Under the pieces are notes generated by a model. It saw nothing but the letters and a program-made list of their open reading frames with translations. It was not told the origin of the DNA and did not search any database. From Lachnospiraceae bacterium (GTDB lineage Bacteria; Bacillota; Clostridia; Lachnospirales; Lachnospiraceae), in the NCBI GenBank assembly GCA_015057325.1, contig SVEQ01000003.1, forward strand, positions 1 through 64,000: DNA of 64,000 nucleotides. The letters are read 5' to 3'. Positions 1 through 8,551 of the stretch are shown here, one piece after another. A program made the translations under genes and the position numbers. Position 1 is the stretch's first letter; every line of letters starts with the position of its first letter.

Positions 1-6
1 ACATTC

Positions 7-76
7 TGACACAGGATATGCATACATCTGATAATCTATACGCGTCCGTCATATATAAAAGTGCATTAAACAGCAA
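7..76. repeat. Inverted-repeat copy A (partner of 6029-6098)
   Basis: These 70 bases match the reverse complement of 6029-6098 at 69 of 70 positions; the only difference is A versus C in the GAT(A/C)TGC segment. The outer end reads TTGCTGTTTAAT on the minus strand, the same end as the palindromic element at 6029-6478. Identity stops at base 7: the six visible bases before it do not match. The copy sits just past the terminator of the 108-716 gene. With its partner it brackets about 5.95 kb carrying the cellobiose phosphorylase and pnp genes. The repeat is seen directly; what it does is unknown. Confidence 0.9.
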
Positions 77-79
77 TAT

Positions 80-110
80 TAAAAAAGAGAAAGGGCTCGC
101 CCTTTCTCTA
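80..110 (-). terminator. Rho-independent terminator after the 202-residue membrane protein gene
   Basis: A perfect 11-bp stem (AGAGAAAGGGC with GCCCTTTCTCT) with a 2-base loop is followed on the minus strand by seven T. The stem overlaps the stop codon of the gene ending at 108. Confidence 0.9.
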
Positions 111-716
111 TCGCACAATGCCGACTACCAGGAATAAAAACACCATAAACATCACAATGAATATTCCGGAAAATATTGTGCCCACACGCTCTTTTTTTAT
201 TGCAAGAATAATACCCATTACTGCAACTATTAATCCTAGTGCAAATAATATAAGTTTCTTAGTTGCTAATTGTTTATATGAAATCTCAAGGCAATAGTCC
301 ACCCCTATCGGATATTCCATACCAACAATCTGGCTTGCCCTATTTGCGAGTTCATCTCTCACGTCAAAATCTTCAACTCTAACAGCTAATGCTGTAAACT
401 CTAATCCGTTAGCATTTAACGACTTAAAATCAGAACCAAAATTCTCATTAAGCCACTTTTTAGGCGCTCGAATAATATAAGCGTTTTCTGAATCCTTTTC
501 CACACCGACATAATAGTAATCCTTGCCAATAGGAATCAATCCGTTAATCGAATGCTCAATTGTAAGAATCTCCCCTGCCTGATCAATATTTACAGTATGA
601 AGATCCTTCTTGTTATTAAGTGCCAATATAGGCTGTACCAACAAAACATAAATCAACGCTGCTATCAGTACAATACCACCAAACACATATAAAATCTTTT
701 TTCCAATCTCCTTCAT
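108..716 (-). CDS. Membrane protein of unknown function, three predicted TM segments
   Basis: A 202-residue protein that I do not recognise. A hydrophobic segment at about residues 9-30 is followed by a hydrophilic stretch of roughly 120 residues, probably extracytoplasmic, and then by two adjacent hydrophobic segments at about 153-172 and 178-200. There is no cysteine pair, nucleotide-binding motif or other catalytic signature. The start is supported by AAGGAGG seven bases upstream of the ATG. It lies 12 bases downstream of the zinc-ribbon membrane protein gene on the same strand, so the two are probably co-transcribed and may work together at the membrane. Its terminator overlaps the stop codon. 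Confidence 0.75.
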   Translation of the reverse strand: MKEIGKKILYVFGGIVLIAALIYVLLVQPILALNNKKDLHTVNIDQAGEILTIEHSINGLIPIGKDYYYVGVEKDSENAYIIRAPKKWLNENFGSDFKSLNANGLEFTALAVRVEDFDVRDELANRASQIVGMEYPIGVDYCLEISYKQLATKKLILFALGLIVAVMGIILAIKKERVGTIFSGIFIVMFMVFLFLVVGIVR

Positions 717-728
717 CCTTAAGCCTCC

Positions 729-1208
729 TTATAAGTATTTGTCAGGCACTCTATAGCCTAAGTCCTGTAATGTAAATGCATAACTTTTATCACTAAGTCG
801 TTTCTCCGACTCTTGAAACAATCTCTCGTATTTCGCTTTCTTTTTTCCTGAAACAATATAAATTATTTCAAAAATTCCACCCAATATAACAAGCCCTCCG
901 ATACCCGCAATCACTGAAGGCATAAACCATTGCGTTTCTGCCGGCGCTTTTATGTCATACATTCCAAAAAGATATATTCCACGCCACAACAGCAAACCTC
1001 CAAAAATAACAAGTACAATATATGATTTGATACTGAATAAACGTGCCGGAACCCCTTCTATTGCAACCTCATGAAATCTCGGGTCTGCGTATCTCGTGTA
1101 ACATTTCGGACATTGTTTGATAGGACTTCCATATCTATGAAATCCCGGCTCATCATACGATAATAATTTCTTGCCACATTTTTTACAAACTATTTTGACT
1201 TTAGCCAT
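729..1208 (-). CDS. Zinc-ribbon membrane protein, function unknown
   Basis: A 159-residue protein starting MAKVKIVCKKCGKK. I chose the ATG at 1208 because GGAGAG lies about eight bases upstream; an in-frame start farther up would add 21 residues without a good ribosome site. The N-terminus carries two CxxC knuckles (CKKC near residue 8 and CPKC near residue 33), the pattern of a small zinc ribbon. Two hydrophobic segments follow, near residues 60-80 and 95-120, and then a charged C-terminal tail. Proteins of this shape are common in Lachnospiraceae and mostly uncharacterised. It is co-directional and nearly contiguous with the membrane protein gene downstream. I propose no function beyond metal binding and membrane location. 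Confidence 0.75.
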   Translation of the reverse strand: MAKVKIVCKKCGKKLLSYDEPGFHRYGSPIKQCPKCYTRYADPRFHEVAIEGVPARLFSIKSYIVLVIFGGLLLWRGIYLFGMYDIKAPAETQWFMPSVIAGIGGLVILGGIFEIIYIVSGKKKAKYERLFQESEKRLSDKSYAFTLQDLGYRVPDKYL

Positions 1209-1242
1209 TACTATTCTCTCCAAATATACGTATAACCAGAAT

Positions 1243-1278
1243 AAGGGCCGGTTACAAAAAACTTGTAGCACGACCCTT
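1243..1278 (-). terminator. Hairpin after the cellobiose phosphorylase gene
   Basis: An 8-bp stem (AAGGGTCG with CGGCCCTT on the minus strand, one G.T pair) encloses a loop that can itself pair. It lies between the cellobiose phosphorylase stop and the next gene. The downstream T-tract is poor, so termination is uncertain. Confidence 0.4.
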
Positions 1279-1289
1279 ATATGTACTAA

Positions 1290-3686
1290 TTATAATTCGA
1301 CAACAACCTCATTGTTATCTACAAGTTTAGAAGCATCAATGTAATTGCCATCAAGTACTTCACCGTTTAATGTAAGCTTTGTAACGCCCGACTGCTTACC
1401 GTTAGGATTCTTAACGGTAATATGCATATGCTTACCTCTGAAATCCTTGTCGATAGTTATTTCTTTCCACTCTGAAGAAATAGCAGGGTCAAGTTTGATT
1501 CCGTTAAAGTCCGGACGAAGTCCCAAAATACCCTCAACGCAACCAACCATAACAGTTGAAGCTGTACCTGTAAGCCAATGAACATGAGCACGTCCCTCGA
1601 AAGGTGAATCAGTACTCTCTGTAAACTGACCATGGCAGTATGGCTCAAGCTTTCTTATCTCTGCCTTATCATTCATTGATGCAGGTGATGACTCATTGAA
1701 ATACTCAAATGCTCTGTCACCATGTCCCATGAGTGATTCTGCAAGAATTATCCAACCCTGCGGCTGAGAGAATATACCACCATTCTCCTTTGTAGAAGGG
1801 TTGAACAATAACATAAGTGCTCCATCAAATGCATGATCAACATATGAAGGTGCCATAAGTCTTACACCGTAAGGTGTATTCAACTCTCTGTGTACAGACT
1901 CAAGTGCAAGTTCAGCCTGCTCTTTTGAAGCAAGTCCTGATATAACTGCCCATGACTGTGGATTAAGCCACATATTAGCCTCAGGATCATTCTTAGAACC
2001 GATAATCTGTCCGTCTTCCTTATATCCACGAACGAATCTGTCATCTTCCCAGCATGTATCCTGGATTATATCACCAAGTTCTTTCTGTACTTTATCAAGA
2101 TATGCGATATACTCGGTATCATTTTTTCTTTCAGAGAATTCTCTGATAACTGTCATCGCATAGTAAAGCTGCATTGCAACGAAGCTTGACTCACCCTGCT
2201 TACCAAGTCTTAAGCAGTCATTCCAGTCAGCATGAAGTCCTGCCGGCATCTTGTGATTACCAAGATGATTCATAGAGAAATCAATCGCACGCTTCAAATG
2301 CTCATATACTGTACCCTCGCCGCCGTTGGCAAATACGATAACCTCATCGATGAAGTCTACATTGCCTGACTCTGCGATATATTTATATACTGTAGGGAAT
2401 AACCAAAGTGCATCATCTGCACGATATGCAGGATGTCCTGTAGCCTTAACGTAAGAAGGATCATCAGGTGTATCCTCGTGACCTGCATTATGGTTAAACT
2501 TAACAAGTGGAAGTCCACCACCGTTGTCAACCTGAGCTGATAACATGAAACGAATCTTCTCAAGTGCCATCTCCGGATTAAGATGGATAATACCCTGAAT
2601 ATCCTGAACCGTATCACGATATCCGTATCCGTTTCTAAGTCCACAGTATGTAAATGAAGCCGCACGCGACCATATAAATGTCATGAAGCACTGGTAAGCG
2701 TTCCATGTATTAATCATGTTGTTAAAGCTCTCTGAAGGAGTGTTAACCTGAAGATGACTAAGCTGTCCGTGCCAGTAAGTAATAAGCTCTTGCACTTCTT
2801 TGTCTGTTACAGCTTCAACATCTTTGTATCCGTCAATGATGCTCTTGGCAGTCTTGTCATCCTTCATACCGAGAACAAATGTGATAACCTTCTCTTCACC
2901 GGCTGCAAGTGTAATCTTAGTATGAAGTCCACCACAACCGTTAGAGTTATAGTTAAGTGTGTTGTCACACTGACCGTTCTCTACTGCAACAGGATTAGCA
3001 TATCCGTGATATCTTCCGATGAAGCTTTCCTTATCACCGTTGTAAGAAGCTACCGGATTACCTGCAAGTCCGAAAAAACGTGATGTATTCTGGTTGCCAT
3101 CAACGTCTGACTTGATATTCTCATTTATCGTCTGATAAATAAATGTATCCTTGAAATATGTCTTTGTTATGAACAATGTGTACTGAAGATTAACCTGATC
3201 CTGCTCATAATTACAATCATTGGTAAACTCAGCATATCCGAAAACAGAAAGATTCTTCGGCTTATCAGATGTGTTCTTAACCTTAAGTCTCCATACTTCA
3301 TATGTTTTATTAAGAGGTACATAATATAACGCTTCAGAATGTACTCCCTCATAATCTGCCATGATATTGGTATATCCTGTACCGTGGTGACACTCACTCT
3401 TATATTTATCAAGAGGTTTGCCTACAGGCTGCCATGATGCAGACCAGTAATCCTTTGTATCATCATCTCTCAAATAAATGTATCTTCCGGGCTGATCAAA
3501 CTGATTGAATATGTAACGAAGTATTCTTCCGTGCGCGCCACTCTTCTCAAAACTGTAACCACCCGCATTATTTGAGATAATCGCACCATATGCCGGTGAG
3601 CCAAGATAATTAGTCCATGGTGCCGGTGTGTCCGGCTTTGTAATAACGTATTCCTTTGCTTTCTCGTCAAAGTAACCGTATTGCAT
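1290..3686 (-). CDS. cbp: Cellobiose phosphorylase (GH94)
   Basis: A 798-residue protein, close to the usual family length of about 810. It starts MQYGYFDEKAKEYVITKPDT, typical of intracellular cellobiose phosphorylases. The enzyme cleaves cellobiose with phosphate to give glucose 1-phosphate and glucose, saving ATP. An N-terminal beta-sandwich (residues 1-270) is followed by a helical linker and an (alpha/alpha)6 barrel. The barrel carries the ADWNDCL motif with Asp487 and Asp490, where the catalytic general acid of GH94 lies. There is no signal peptide, so it acts in the cytoplasm. It is downstream of pnp behind a hairpin, so it is probably a separate unit. Other GH94 substrates such as cellodextrin or laminaribiose are possible but less likely given the length and N-terminus. 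Confidence 0.93.
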   Translation of the reverse strand: MQYGYFDEKAKEYVITKPDTPAPWTNYLGSPAYGAIISNNAGGYSFEKSGAHGRILRYIFNQFDQPGRYIYLRDDDTKDYWSASWQPVGKPLDKYKSECHHGTGYTNIMADYEGVHSEALYYVPLNKTYEVWRLKVKNTSDKPKNLSVFGYAEFTNDCNYEQDQVNLQYTLFITKTYFKDTFIYQTINENIKSDVDGNQNTSRFFGLAGNPVASYNGDKESFIGRYHGYANPVAVENGQCDNTLNYNSNGCGGLHTKITLAAGEEKVITFVLGMKDDKTAKSIIDGYKDVEAVTDKEVQELITYWHGQLSHLQVNTPSESFNNMINTWNAYQCFMTFIWSRAASFTYCGLRNGYGYRDTVQDIQGIIHLNPEMALEKIRFMLSAQVDNGGGLPLVKFNHNAGHEDTPDDPSYVKATGHPAYRADDALWLFPTVYKYIAESGNVDFIDEVIVFANGGEGTVYEHLKRAIDFSMNHLGNHKMPAGLHADWNDCLRLGKQGESSFVAMQLYYAMTVIREFSERKNDTEYIAYLDKVQKELGDIIQDTCWEDDRFVRGYKEDGQIIGSKNDPEANMWLNPQSWAVISGLASKEQAELALESVHRELNTPYGVRLMAPSYVDHAFDGALMLLFNPSTKENGGIFSQPQGWIILAESLMGHGDRAFEYFNESSPASMNDKAEIRKLEPYCHGQFTESTDSPFEGRAHVHWLTGTASTVMVGCVEGILGLRPDFNGIKLDPAISSEWKEITIDKDFRGKHMHITVKNPNGKQSGVTKLTLNGEVLDGNYIDASKLVDNNEVVVEL

Positions 3687-3723
3687 ATACCATACCTCCT
3701 TAAAGTTATAATATTATTCAACA

Positions 3724-3761
3724 AATGCGAAACTTACTGACATACCAATAAGCTTCGCATT
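3724..3761 (-). terminator. Hairpin downstream of pnp
   Basis: On the minus strand an AATGCGAA/TTCGCATT stem, extended by CTTA/TAAG across a mismatch, lies between the pnp stop and the cbp start. The tail is AT-rich without a clean T-run, so this may be a weak terminator or an mRNA-stability hairpin. Confidence 0.5.
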
Positions 3762-3773
3762 CAACATTTTAAA

Positions 3774-5867
3774 TTACGCTTCCTCTACTGCATCCTTAAG
3801 GCTTAAGCTAATCTTGCCCATACGGTCTATCTCAAGAACCTTAACCTTAACTTCGTCTCCGATGTTAACAACATCCTCAACCTTAGCTACACGTTCTTTT
3901 GAAAGCTTTGAAATGTGGATAAGTCCGTCCTTGTTAGGTGCAAGCTCAACGAATGCTCCGAAGTTCATGATACGAACAACCTTACCTTCGTAAATCTTAC
4001 CAACCTCAATAGGATCAACAATTGAATGAATTGTCTTAAGTGCTTTGTCGATACCCTCCTGATCTACGCCACATACAAAGATGTTACCTTCATCATCGAT
4101 ATCAATCTTAACACCTGTCTCATCAATGATTGCGTTGATTGTCTTACCGCGCTGTCCGATAACCTCACCGATCTTCTCAGGATCAATCTTGATCTGAGAA
4201 ATCTTAGGTGCAAGTGCTCCAACAGTCTCACGAGGCTTAGCGATTGCCTTTGACATTACTTCATCCATAATGTAAAGTCTTGCTTCTCTTGTACGACGAA
4301 TAGCCTCCTCAACGATAGGTCTTGTAAGACCATGAATCTTGATATCCATCTGGATAGCTGTAATACCGTCATGTGTACCTGTTACCTTGAAGTCCATGTC
4401 TCCGAAGAAGTCCTCAAGACCCTGGATATCAGTAAGTACGATATAATCATCATCAGTATCTCCTGTTACAAGACCACATGAGATACCTGCAACCATCTTC
4501 TTAAGAGGTACACCTGCTGCCATAAGTGACATACATGATGCACAAGTTGAACCCATTGATGTAGAACCGTTTGACTCAAATGTCTCTGATACGGAACGGA
4601 TTGCATATGGGAACTCTTCTTCTGAAGGTAAAACTGCAAGAAGTGCACGTTCAGCCAAAGCACCATGTCCAATCTCACGACGTCCAGGTCCTCTTGAAGG
4701 CTTTGTCTCACCTACAGAGTATGAAGGGAAATTGTACTGATGCATATATCTCTTATTAGTCTCTAACATATTAAGACCATCAATCTTCTGTGCCTCTGAT
4801 AAAGGTGCAAGTGTTGTTACATTACAAATCTGTGTTTGACCACGAGTAAACATTGCAGAACCATGAACACGAGGAATGATATCAATCTCTGCTGCAAGTG
4901 GACGAATCTGTGAAATTGCACGGCCGTCCGGACGCTTGTGGTCTTTAAGAATCATTTTACGAACAGTCTTCTTCTGATACTGGTAGATTGCCTCACCAAG
5001 AACTGCAAGCCACTCCTCATTATCAGCGAACTTCTCTTCTAACTTCTCTGTAATCTGACGGATGTTCTCCTCTCGAACCTGCTTCTCATCTGTAAATACA
5101 GCTTTCTCCATCTCCTCAGGAGGAACAACCTCTTTGATTGCTGCGAATAATTCCTCAGGAACTGCGCAGCTTGTGTATGCATGCTTAGGCTTACCACACT
5201 CAGCAACTATCTTGTTGATGAAAGCAATTACATCCTGGTTAATTGCATGTGCAGCGTAAATAGCCTCAATCATCTTATCCTCAGGAACCTCGTTAGCTCC
5301 TGCCTCAATCATAATAACCTTCTCTGCTGTTGAAGCAACTGTAAGCTTCAAGTCAGATATGGCATTTTGAGCCTCATTAGGGTTGAATACGAACTCTCCA
5401 TCGATAAGACCAACCTGTGTTGTAGCACATGGTCCGTCAAACGGGATATCAGAAATTGCTGTTGCGATTGCTGAACCAAGCATAGCTGTAAGCTCAGGTG
5501 AACACTCAGGATCAACCGACATTACAAGGTTATTAAGTGTAACATCATTTCTGTAATCCTTAGGGAATAATGGTCTCATAGGACGGTCGATAACACGTGA
5601 TGTAAGGATAGCATTCTCGCTTGCCTTACCCTCTCTCTTGTTAAATCCTCCCGGAATCTTACCAACTGAATATAACTTCTCCTCATACTCAACTGATAAT
5701 GGGAAGAAATCGATTCCCTCTCTTGGCTTCTCAGAAGCTGTTGCAGTTGATAATACAACTGTGTCTCCATAGTGCATAAATGCTGCACCGTTAGCTTGTG
5801 CTGCAACTCTGCCGACGTCAACTCTTAACTTTCTTCCGGCAAGGTCCATTTCGAATGTCTTGTACAT
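3774..5867 (-). CDS. pnp: Polyribonucleotide nucleotidyltransferase (PNPase)
   Basis: A 697-residue protein, the normal length. It degrades RNA 3' to 5' by phosphorolysis and acts in mRNA turnover. Two RNase PH domains (about 10-210 and 310-540) flank an all-helical region. A KH domain with the GQRGKTIN loop lies near residue 565, and a C-terminal S1 domain at about 620-690. I chose the ATG at 5867 (MYKTFEMDL) because AAGGAG lies eight bases upstream; a start 29 codons farther up has no ribosome site and lies in the leader. The usual upstream neighbour rpsO is absent here. Transcription probably begins at the promoter at 5993-6022, leaving a leader of over 100 bases, where PNPase autoregulation is known to act in other bacteria. 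Confidence 0.97.
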   Translation of the reverse strand: MYKTFEMDLAGRKLRVDVGRVAAQANGAAFMHYGDTVVLSTATASEKPREGIDFFPLSVEYEEKLYSVGKIPGGFNKREGKASENAILTSRVIDRPMRPLFPKDYRNDVTLNNLVMSVDPECSPELTAMLGSAIATAISDIPFDGPCATTQVGLIDGEFVFNPNEAQNAISDLKLTVASTAEKVIMIEAGANEVPEDKMIEAIYAAHAINQDVIAFINKIVAECGKPKHAYTSCAVPEELFAAIKEVVPPEEMEKAVFTDEKQVREENIRQITEKLEEKFADNEEWLAVLGEAIYQYQKKTVRKMILKDHKRPDGRAISQIRPLAAEIDIIPRVHGSAMFTRGQTQICNVTTLAPLSEAQKIDGLNMLETNKRYMHQYNFPSYSVGETKPSRGPGRREIGHGALAERALLAVLPSEEEFPYAIRSVSETFESNGSTSMGSTCASCMSLMAAGVPLKKMVAGISCGLVTGDTDDDYIVLTDIQGLEDFFGDMDFKVTGTHDGITAIQMDIKIHGLTRPIVEEAIRRTREARLYIMDEVMSKAIAKPRETVGALAPKISQIKIDPEKIGEVIGQRGKTINAIIDETGVKIDIDDEGNIFVCGVDQEGIDKALKTIHSIVDPIEVGKIYEGKVVRIMNFGAFVELAPNKDGLIHISKLSKERVAKVEDVVNIGDEVKVKVLEIDRMGKISLSLKDAVEEA

Positions 5868-5992
5868 AACATTTCTCCTTTTGATAAATAATTTTGTAAT
5901 TAAGACACCGAAACAACTGAACTGACGGCATTTCCACTCTAAAAATGTCACCACTTCAGAAGTCTCGGCTGCGTCTTATCACAATCTTAAAA

Positions 5993-6022
5993 ATTATACC
6001 ATACAACGAACCAAACTGTAAA
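5993..6022 (-). promoter_or_regulatory. Predicted sigma-A promoter of pnp
   Basis: On the minus strand TTTACA (6017-6022) and TATAAT (5993-5998) are separated by 18 bases. The hexamers lie just outside the edge of the palindromic element at 6029, and transcription would run into a leader of about 120 bases before pnp. Confidence 0.65.
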
Positions 6023-6028
6023 GATATT

Positions 6029-6478
6029 TTGCTGTTTAATGCACTTTTATATATGACGGACGCGTATAGATTATCAGATGTATGCAGATCCTGTGTCAAA
6101 TTAACTGTTATATACATTTTCAAAACGGACGCATAACAAATTGTCGATATATTACATTCTGTGTGACGAGACATACGGACATAAGAGTTTCTAGTTATCT
6201 CGGTGACATTATGATATTGTACGCGGCACTGTTCCAATTCGACATCCTGTCTCAATGGAACATGCCGAACATCCATGTTCGGCAGCCGCTGTCTACTCAT
6301 CGATATACCAAGAAACTCTAATATCCTCCTGAATGTCACACAGAATGTAATACACAACAATTCTTTATGCTGCCGTTCGTTTAGTAATGTATATAACAAT
6401 CTTTGCGACACAGGATATTGCACACACAGATAATCTCACGCTGTTTCGTTATGTACGAAAGTGCATCAAATCAGCCAA
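6029..6478. repeat. Large imperfect palindrome E1, about 450 bp
   Basis: The two halves pair almost throughout. 6029-6098 pairs with 6405-6478. TGTTATATACATT (left) recurs in the right half in inverted orientation. ATTACATTCTGTGTGAC (6151-6167) is a perfect 17-bp partner of 6335-6351. AGAGTTTCT (6187-6195) pairs with 6310-6318. The apex (about 6213-6295) adds two local hairpins, TGTTCCA/TGGAACA and TGCCGAAC/GTTCGGCA, inside a GCGGC/GCCGC stem, giving a branched tip. The arms differ at many positions yet keep pairing. The outer end reads TTGCTGTTTAATGCAC. I see no convincing coding frame, transposase or target duplication. It could be a MITE-like element or a structured RNA. Confidence 0.85.
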
Positions 6479-6527
6479 CACGTAACGTTTGCGACAATGC
6501 GAGCCGTTCACGGCGAGTCGCGTCTGG

Positions 6528-6761
6528 CGTCCGTTTAGGGACATTTTCTTGCGAAACTTCATAGCGTATATCATGCGTCGAATTATGTTGCAGTATCCAT
6601 AAGCAGGTCCTTTTTGACCGCCGGTACTTAGTGAACACAACGTGTGAACTTAGTACCGTTGCGCTCAAAACGGGCGGAAGCGTGCCTGCGTTGGAACTGC
6701 AATCATATGAGACGCATTAAAGACACATAAAGTTTCGTTTTAAAATGTAACTAAACAGCAA
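6528..6761. repeat. Second large imperfect palindrome E2, about 230 bp
   Basis: The left arm (6533-6619) and right arm (6668-6756) pair over most of their length. Matched blocks include GTTTAG, ACATTTT, CGAAACTT, ATGCGTC, TTGCAG, TCCA, GCAGG and CCGCC. The tip is the separate CTTAG-type hairpin at 6622-6658. The right end reads TTGCTGTTTAG on the minus strand, sharing ten bases with the E1 end. The segment is richer in G+C than its surroundings. Between E1 and E2, 6490-6520 can form a GCGAC/GTCGC hairpin with an inner GCCG/CGGC stem. No coding frame is convincing. Confidence 0.8.
6622..6658 (+). repeat. CTTAG-type hairpin at the tip of E2
   Basis: The architecture is CGGTACT, T.T mismatch, AGT, tandem G.A, ACAC, loop AAC, GTGT, tandem G.A, ACT, T.T, AGTACCG. 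It matches the hairpins following thl and tsf (30042-30123 and 36120-36216), but here the CTTAG orientation is on the plus strand and no gene precedes it. Confidence 0.75.
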
Positions 6762-6770
6762 TTTACCGTC

Positions 6771-6799
6771 TTGCGTACTCAACCATGACATGATATAAT
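6771..6799 (+). promoter_or_regulatory. Predicted sigma-A promoter of the malic enzyme gene
   Basis: TTGCGT (6771-6776) and TATAAT (6794-6799) are 17 bases apart, about 47 bases upstream of the ATG at 6847. The promoter begins ten bases past the end of palindrome E2. Confidence 0.75.
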
Positions 6800-6846
6800 T
6801 TGCAAAGTTGTTTTAAGATACATTTTTACGAAAAGAGGTATATATA

Positions 6847-7998
6847 ATGGACGTTTATGAGAAGTCACTTAAGTTACACGAAGAATGGGCCGGCAAAATG
6901 GACACTGTTCCAAAATGCAGCGTTGCAACAAGAGAGGATTTGTCACTCGCTTATACTCCTGGTGTTGCAGAGCCTTGTAGAAAGATTGCAGACAATCCTG
7001 AAGACGTATATAAGTACACCCAAAAGGGTAACACTATCGCTGTTGTTTCTGACGGAAGTGCCGTTCTTGGTCTTGGAAATATCGGTGCTGCAGCAGCTAT
7101 GCCTGTTATGGAAGGAAAGGCTGTTCTTTTCAAATCATTCGGTAATGTTAATGCAGTTCCTATTTGTTTGGATACTCAGGATACAGATGAGATTGTTGAT
7201 ACAGTTATCCGTATCGCACCTGCATTTGGTGGTATCAATTTGGAAGACATTTCAGCTCCAAGATGTTTCGAGATTGAGCAGAGATTAAATGATGCCCTTG
7301 ACATTCCTATTTTCCATGATGACCAGCACGGAACAGCAATCGTAGTTCTTGCAGGTATCATTAATGCCCTTAAGGTTACAGGTAAGAAGAAGGAAGAATG
7401 TCGTATCGTAGTTAACGGTGCAGGTTCTGCCGGTGTAGCAATTACTAAGTTATTACTCTCATACGGATTTAAATATATCACTATGCTTAACAGCAAGGGA
7501 ATTATTCATAAGGATTCAGACAGACTTAACTGGATGCAGAAGGAAATGACAAAGGTTACTAACCTTGAGAATAAAACAGGCGGACTTGCAGAGGCAATGG
7601 TTGGCGCTGATATTTTCATCGGTGTATCTGCTCCTGATATCGTATCAGAGGATATGGTTCGTTCAATGAATACAGATCCTATTCTCTTTGCTCTTGCAAA
7701 TCCTGTACCGGAGATTATGCCGGACAAAGCTAAAGCAGCAGGTGCAAGAATTGTCGGAACAGGACGTTCAGACTTCCCTAACCAGGTTAACAACGTTGTT
7801 GCATTCCCGGGAATATTCAGGGGTGCTTTAGAGGGACGTGCTTCAATCATTACCGAAGAAATGAAACTTGCTGCCGCTATCGCTTTGGCAGGACTTGTTT
7901 CAGATGAAGACCTTTGCGAGGACTTCATTATGCCTGAAGCATTTGATCCTAGAGTTGCAGATGTTGTAAGCGAAGCAGTTAAAGCTCACATCAAGTAA
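6847..7998 (+). CDS. Malic enzyme, short bacterial type (oxaloacetate-decarboxylating malate dehydrogenase)
   Basis: A 383-residue protein. It converts malate to pyruvate and CO2 with reduction of NAD(P)+. It has the short-type N-terminal catalytic domain with the YTPGVAEPC loop (near residue 38), [11 protein letters not shown] and the metal-binding FHDDQHGTA block, followed by a Rossmann domain with [11 protein letters not shown] near residue 180. It lacks the C-terminal phosphotransacetylase-like extension of the long MaeB enzymes, so it resembles the B. subtilis YtsJ group. I cannot fix cofactor preference. The start has an AAGAGG ribosome site and its own promoter. The DUF4364 gene follows after 15 bases, so the two form an operon closed by the terminator at 8521. 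Confidence 0.95.
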   Translation: MDVYEKSLKLHEEWAGKMDTVPKCSVATREDLSLAYTPGVAEPCRKIADNPEDVYKYTQKGNTIAVVSDGSAVLGLGNIGAAAAMPVMEGKAVLFKSFGNVNAVPICLDTQDTDEIVDTVIRIAPAFGGINLEDISAPRCFEIEQRLNDALDIPIFHDDQHGTAIVVLAGIINALKVTGKKKEECRIVVNGAGSAGVAITKLLLSYGFKYITMLNSKGIIHKDSDRLNWMQKEMTKVTNLENKTGGLAEAMVGADIFIGVSAPDIVSEDMVRSMNTDPILFALANPVPEIMPDKAKAAGARIVGTGRSDFPNQVNNVVAFPGIFRGALEGRASIITEEMKLAAAIALAGLVSDEDLCEDFIMPEAFDPRVADVVSEAVKAHIK

Positions 7999-8013
7999 TT
8001 AACGAGGTATATC

Positions 8014-8535
8014 ATGACAAGCGAAGGACTGGTTTTATACAAGCTTATGGTCTTGTATATGCTTAATCGTGTGGATTTTCCTTTAACCACATCCCAGATT
8101 TCACAATTTATTTTGGAATATAATTCAACTGCATTTTTCGACTTGCAAATTGCTCTTAACGAGTTGGTAGACAGCGACTTTATCAAACCAAAGATTGAGC
8201 GCAACCACACTCTTTACGAAATCACCGAGCAAGGCAAGGAAGCCGTTGAATTGTTTGAGTTTAAAATTGCAGACTCAATTAAGATGTCTATTCTTAATTA
8301 TTTGAAGGAACAAAAGATTGAGCTTCGTAACGAATCGGCAATATCATCAGACTATTACCCATCCGGTAATGAATATATTGCTCAGTGTTCAATCAAAGAG
8401 AAATCTCAAACTTTGTTAGAAATAAAAATTGCAGTTCCGACTATTGAACAGGCAATTCATATATGCGATTCTTGGAAAGAAAAGAACGAAACGATTTATC
8501 AATACCTTATAACACAAGTATGGCAGGAGGATTAA
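8014..8535 (+). CDS. DUF4364 family protein, winged-helix-like
   Basis: A 173-residue cytoplasmic protein. The N-terminal 75 residues (LYKLMVLYMLNRVDFPLTTS and the following ALNELVDSDFI and YEITEQGKEAV segments) look like a winged helix of the PadR/MarR kind. The remainder is the conserved domain of DUF4364, common in Clostridia and of unknown role. It is translationally close to malic enzyme (15-base gap) and may regulate it or simply share transcription. The stop codon falls in the loop of the terminator hairpin. DNA binding is inference from the fold-like pattern, not shown. Confidence 0.8.
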   Translation: MTSEGLVLYKLMVLYMLNRVDFPLTTSQISQFILEYNSTAFFDLQIALNELVDSDFIKPKIERNHTLYEITEQGKEAVELFEFKIADSIKMSILNYLKEQKIELRNESAISSDYYPSGNEYIAQCSIKEKSQTLLEIKIAVPTIEQAIHICDSWKEKNETIYQYLITQVWQED

Positions 8536-8551
8536 CCTCCTGCCATATTTT
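8521..8551. terminator. Terminator between convergent DUF4364 and engB genes
   Basis: A perfect 10-bp stem TGGCAGGAGG/CCTCCTGCCA has a 5-base loop. On the plus strand it is followed by TATTTTTATT, a good tail. On the minus strand the tail is TACTTGTGTT, so it may serve engB weakly as well. Confidence 0.88.

Noticed and set aside
1345-3083. Several open frames on the plus strand opposite the cellobiose phosphorylase gene
   Set aside because: They are antisense shadows of a clear GH94 gene, without ribosome sites or family resemblance.
5956-6423. An open frame of about 155 codons on the minus strand across palindrome E1
   Set aside because: It has no good ribosome site, follows the inverted-repeat sequence, has atypical composition and resembles no family; it is explained by the palindrome.
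6029-6761. Insertion sequence or group II intron
   Set aside because: There is no transposase or reverse transcriptase frame, no intron domain V that I can see, and no target duplication at the ends.
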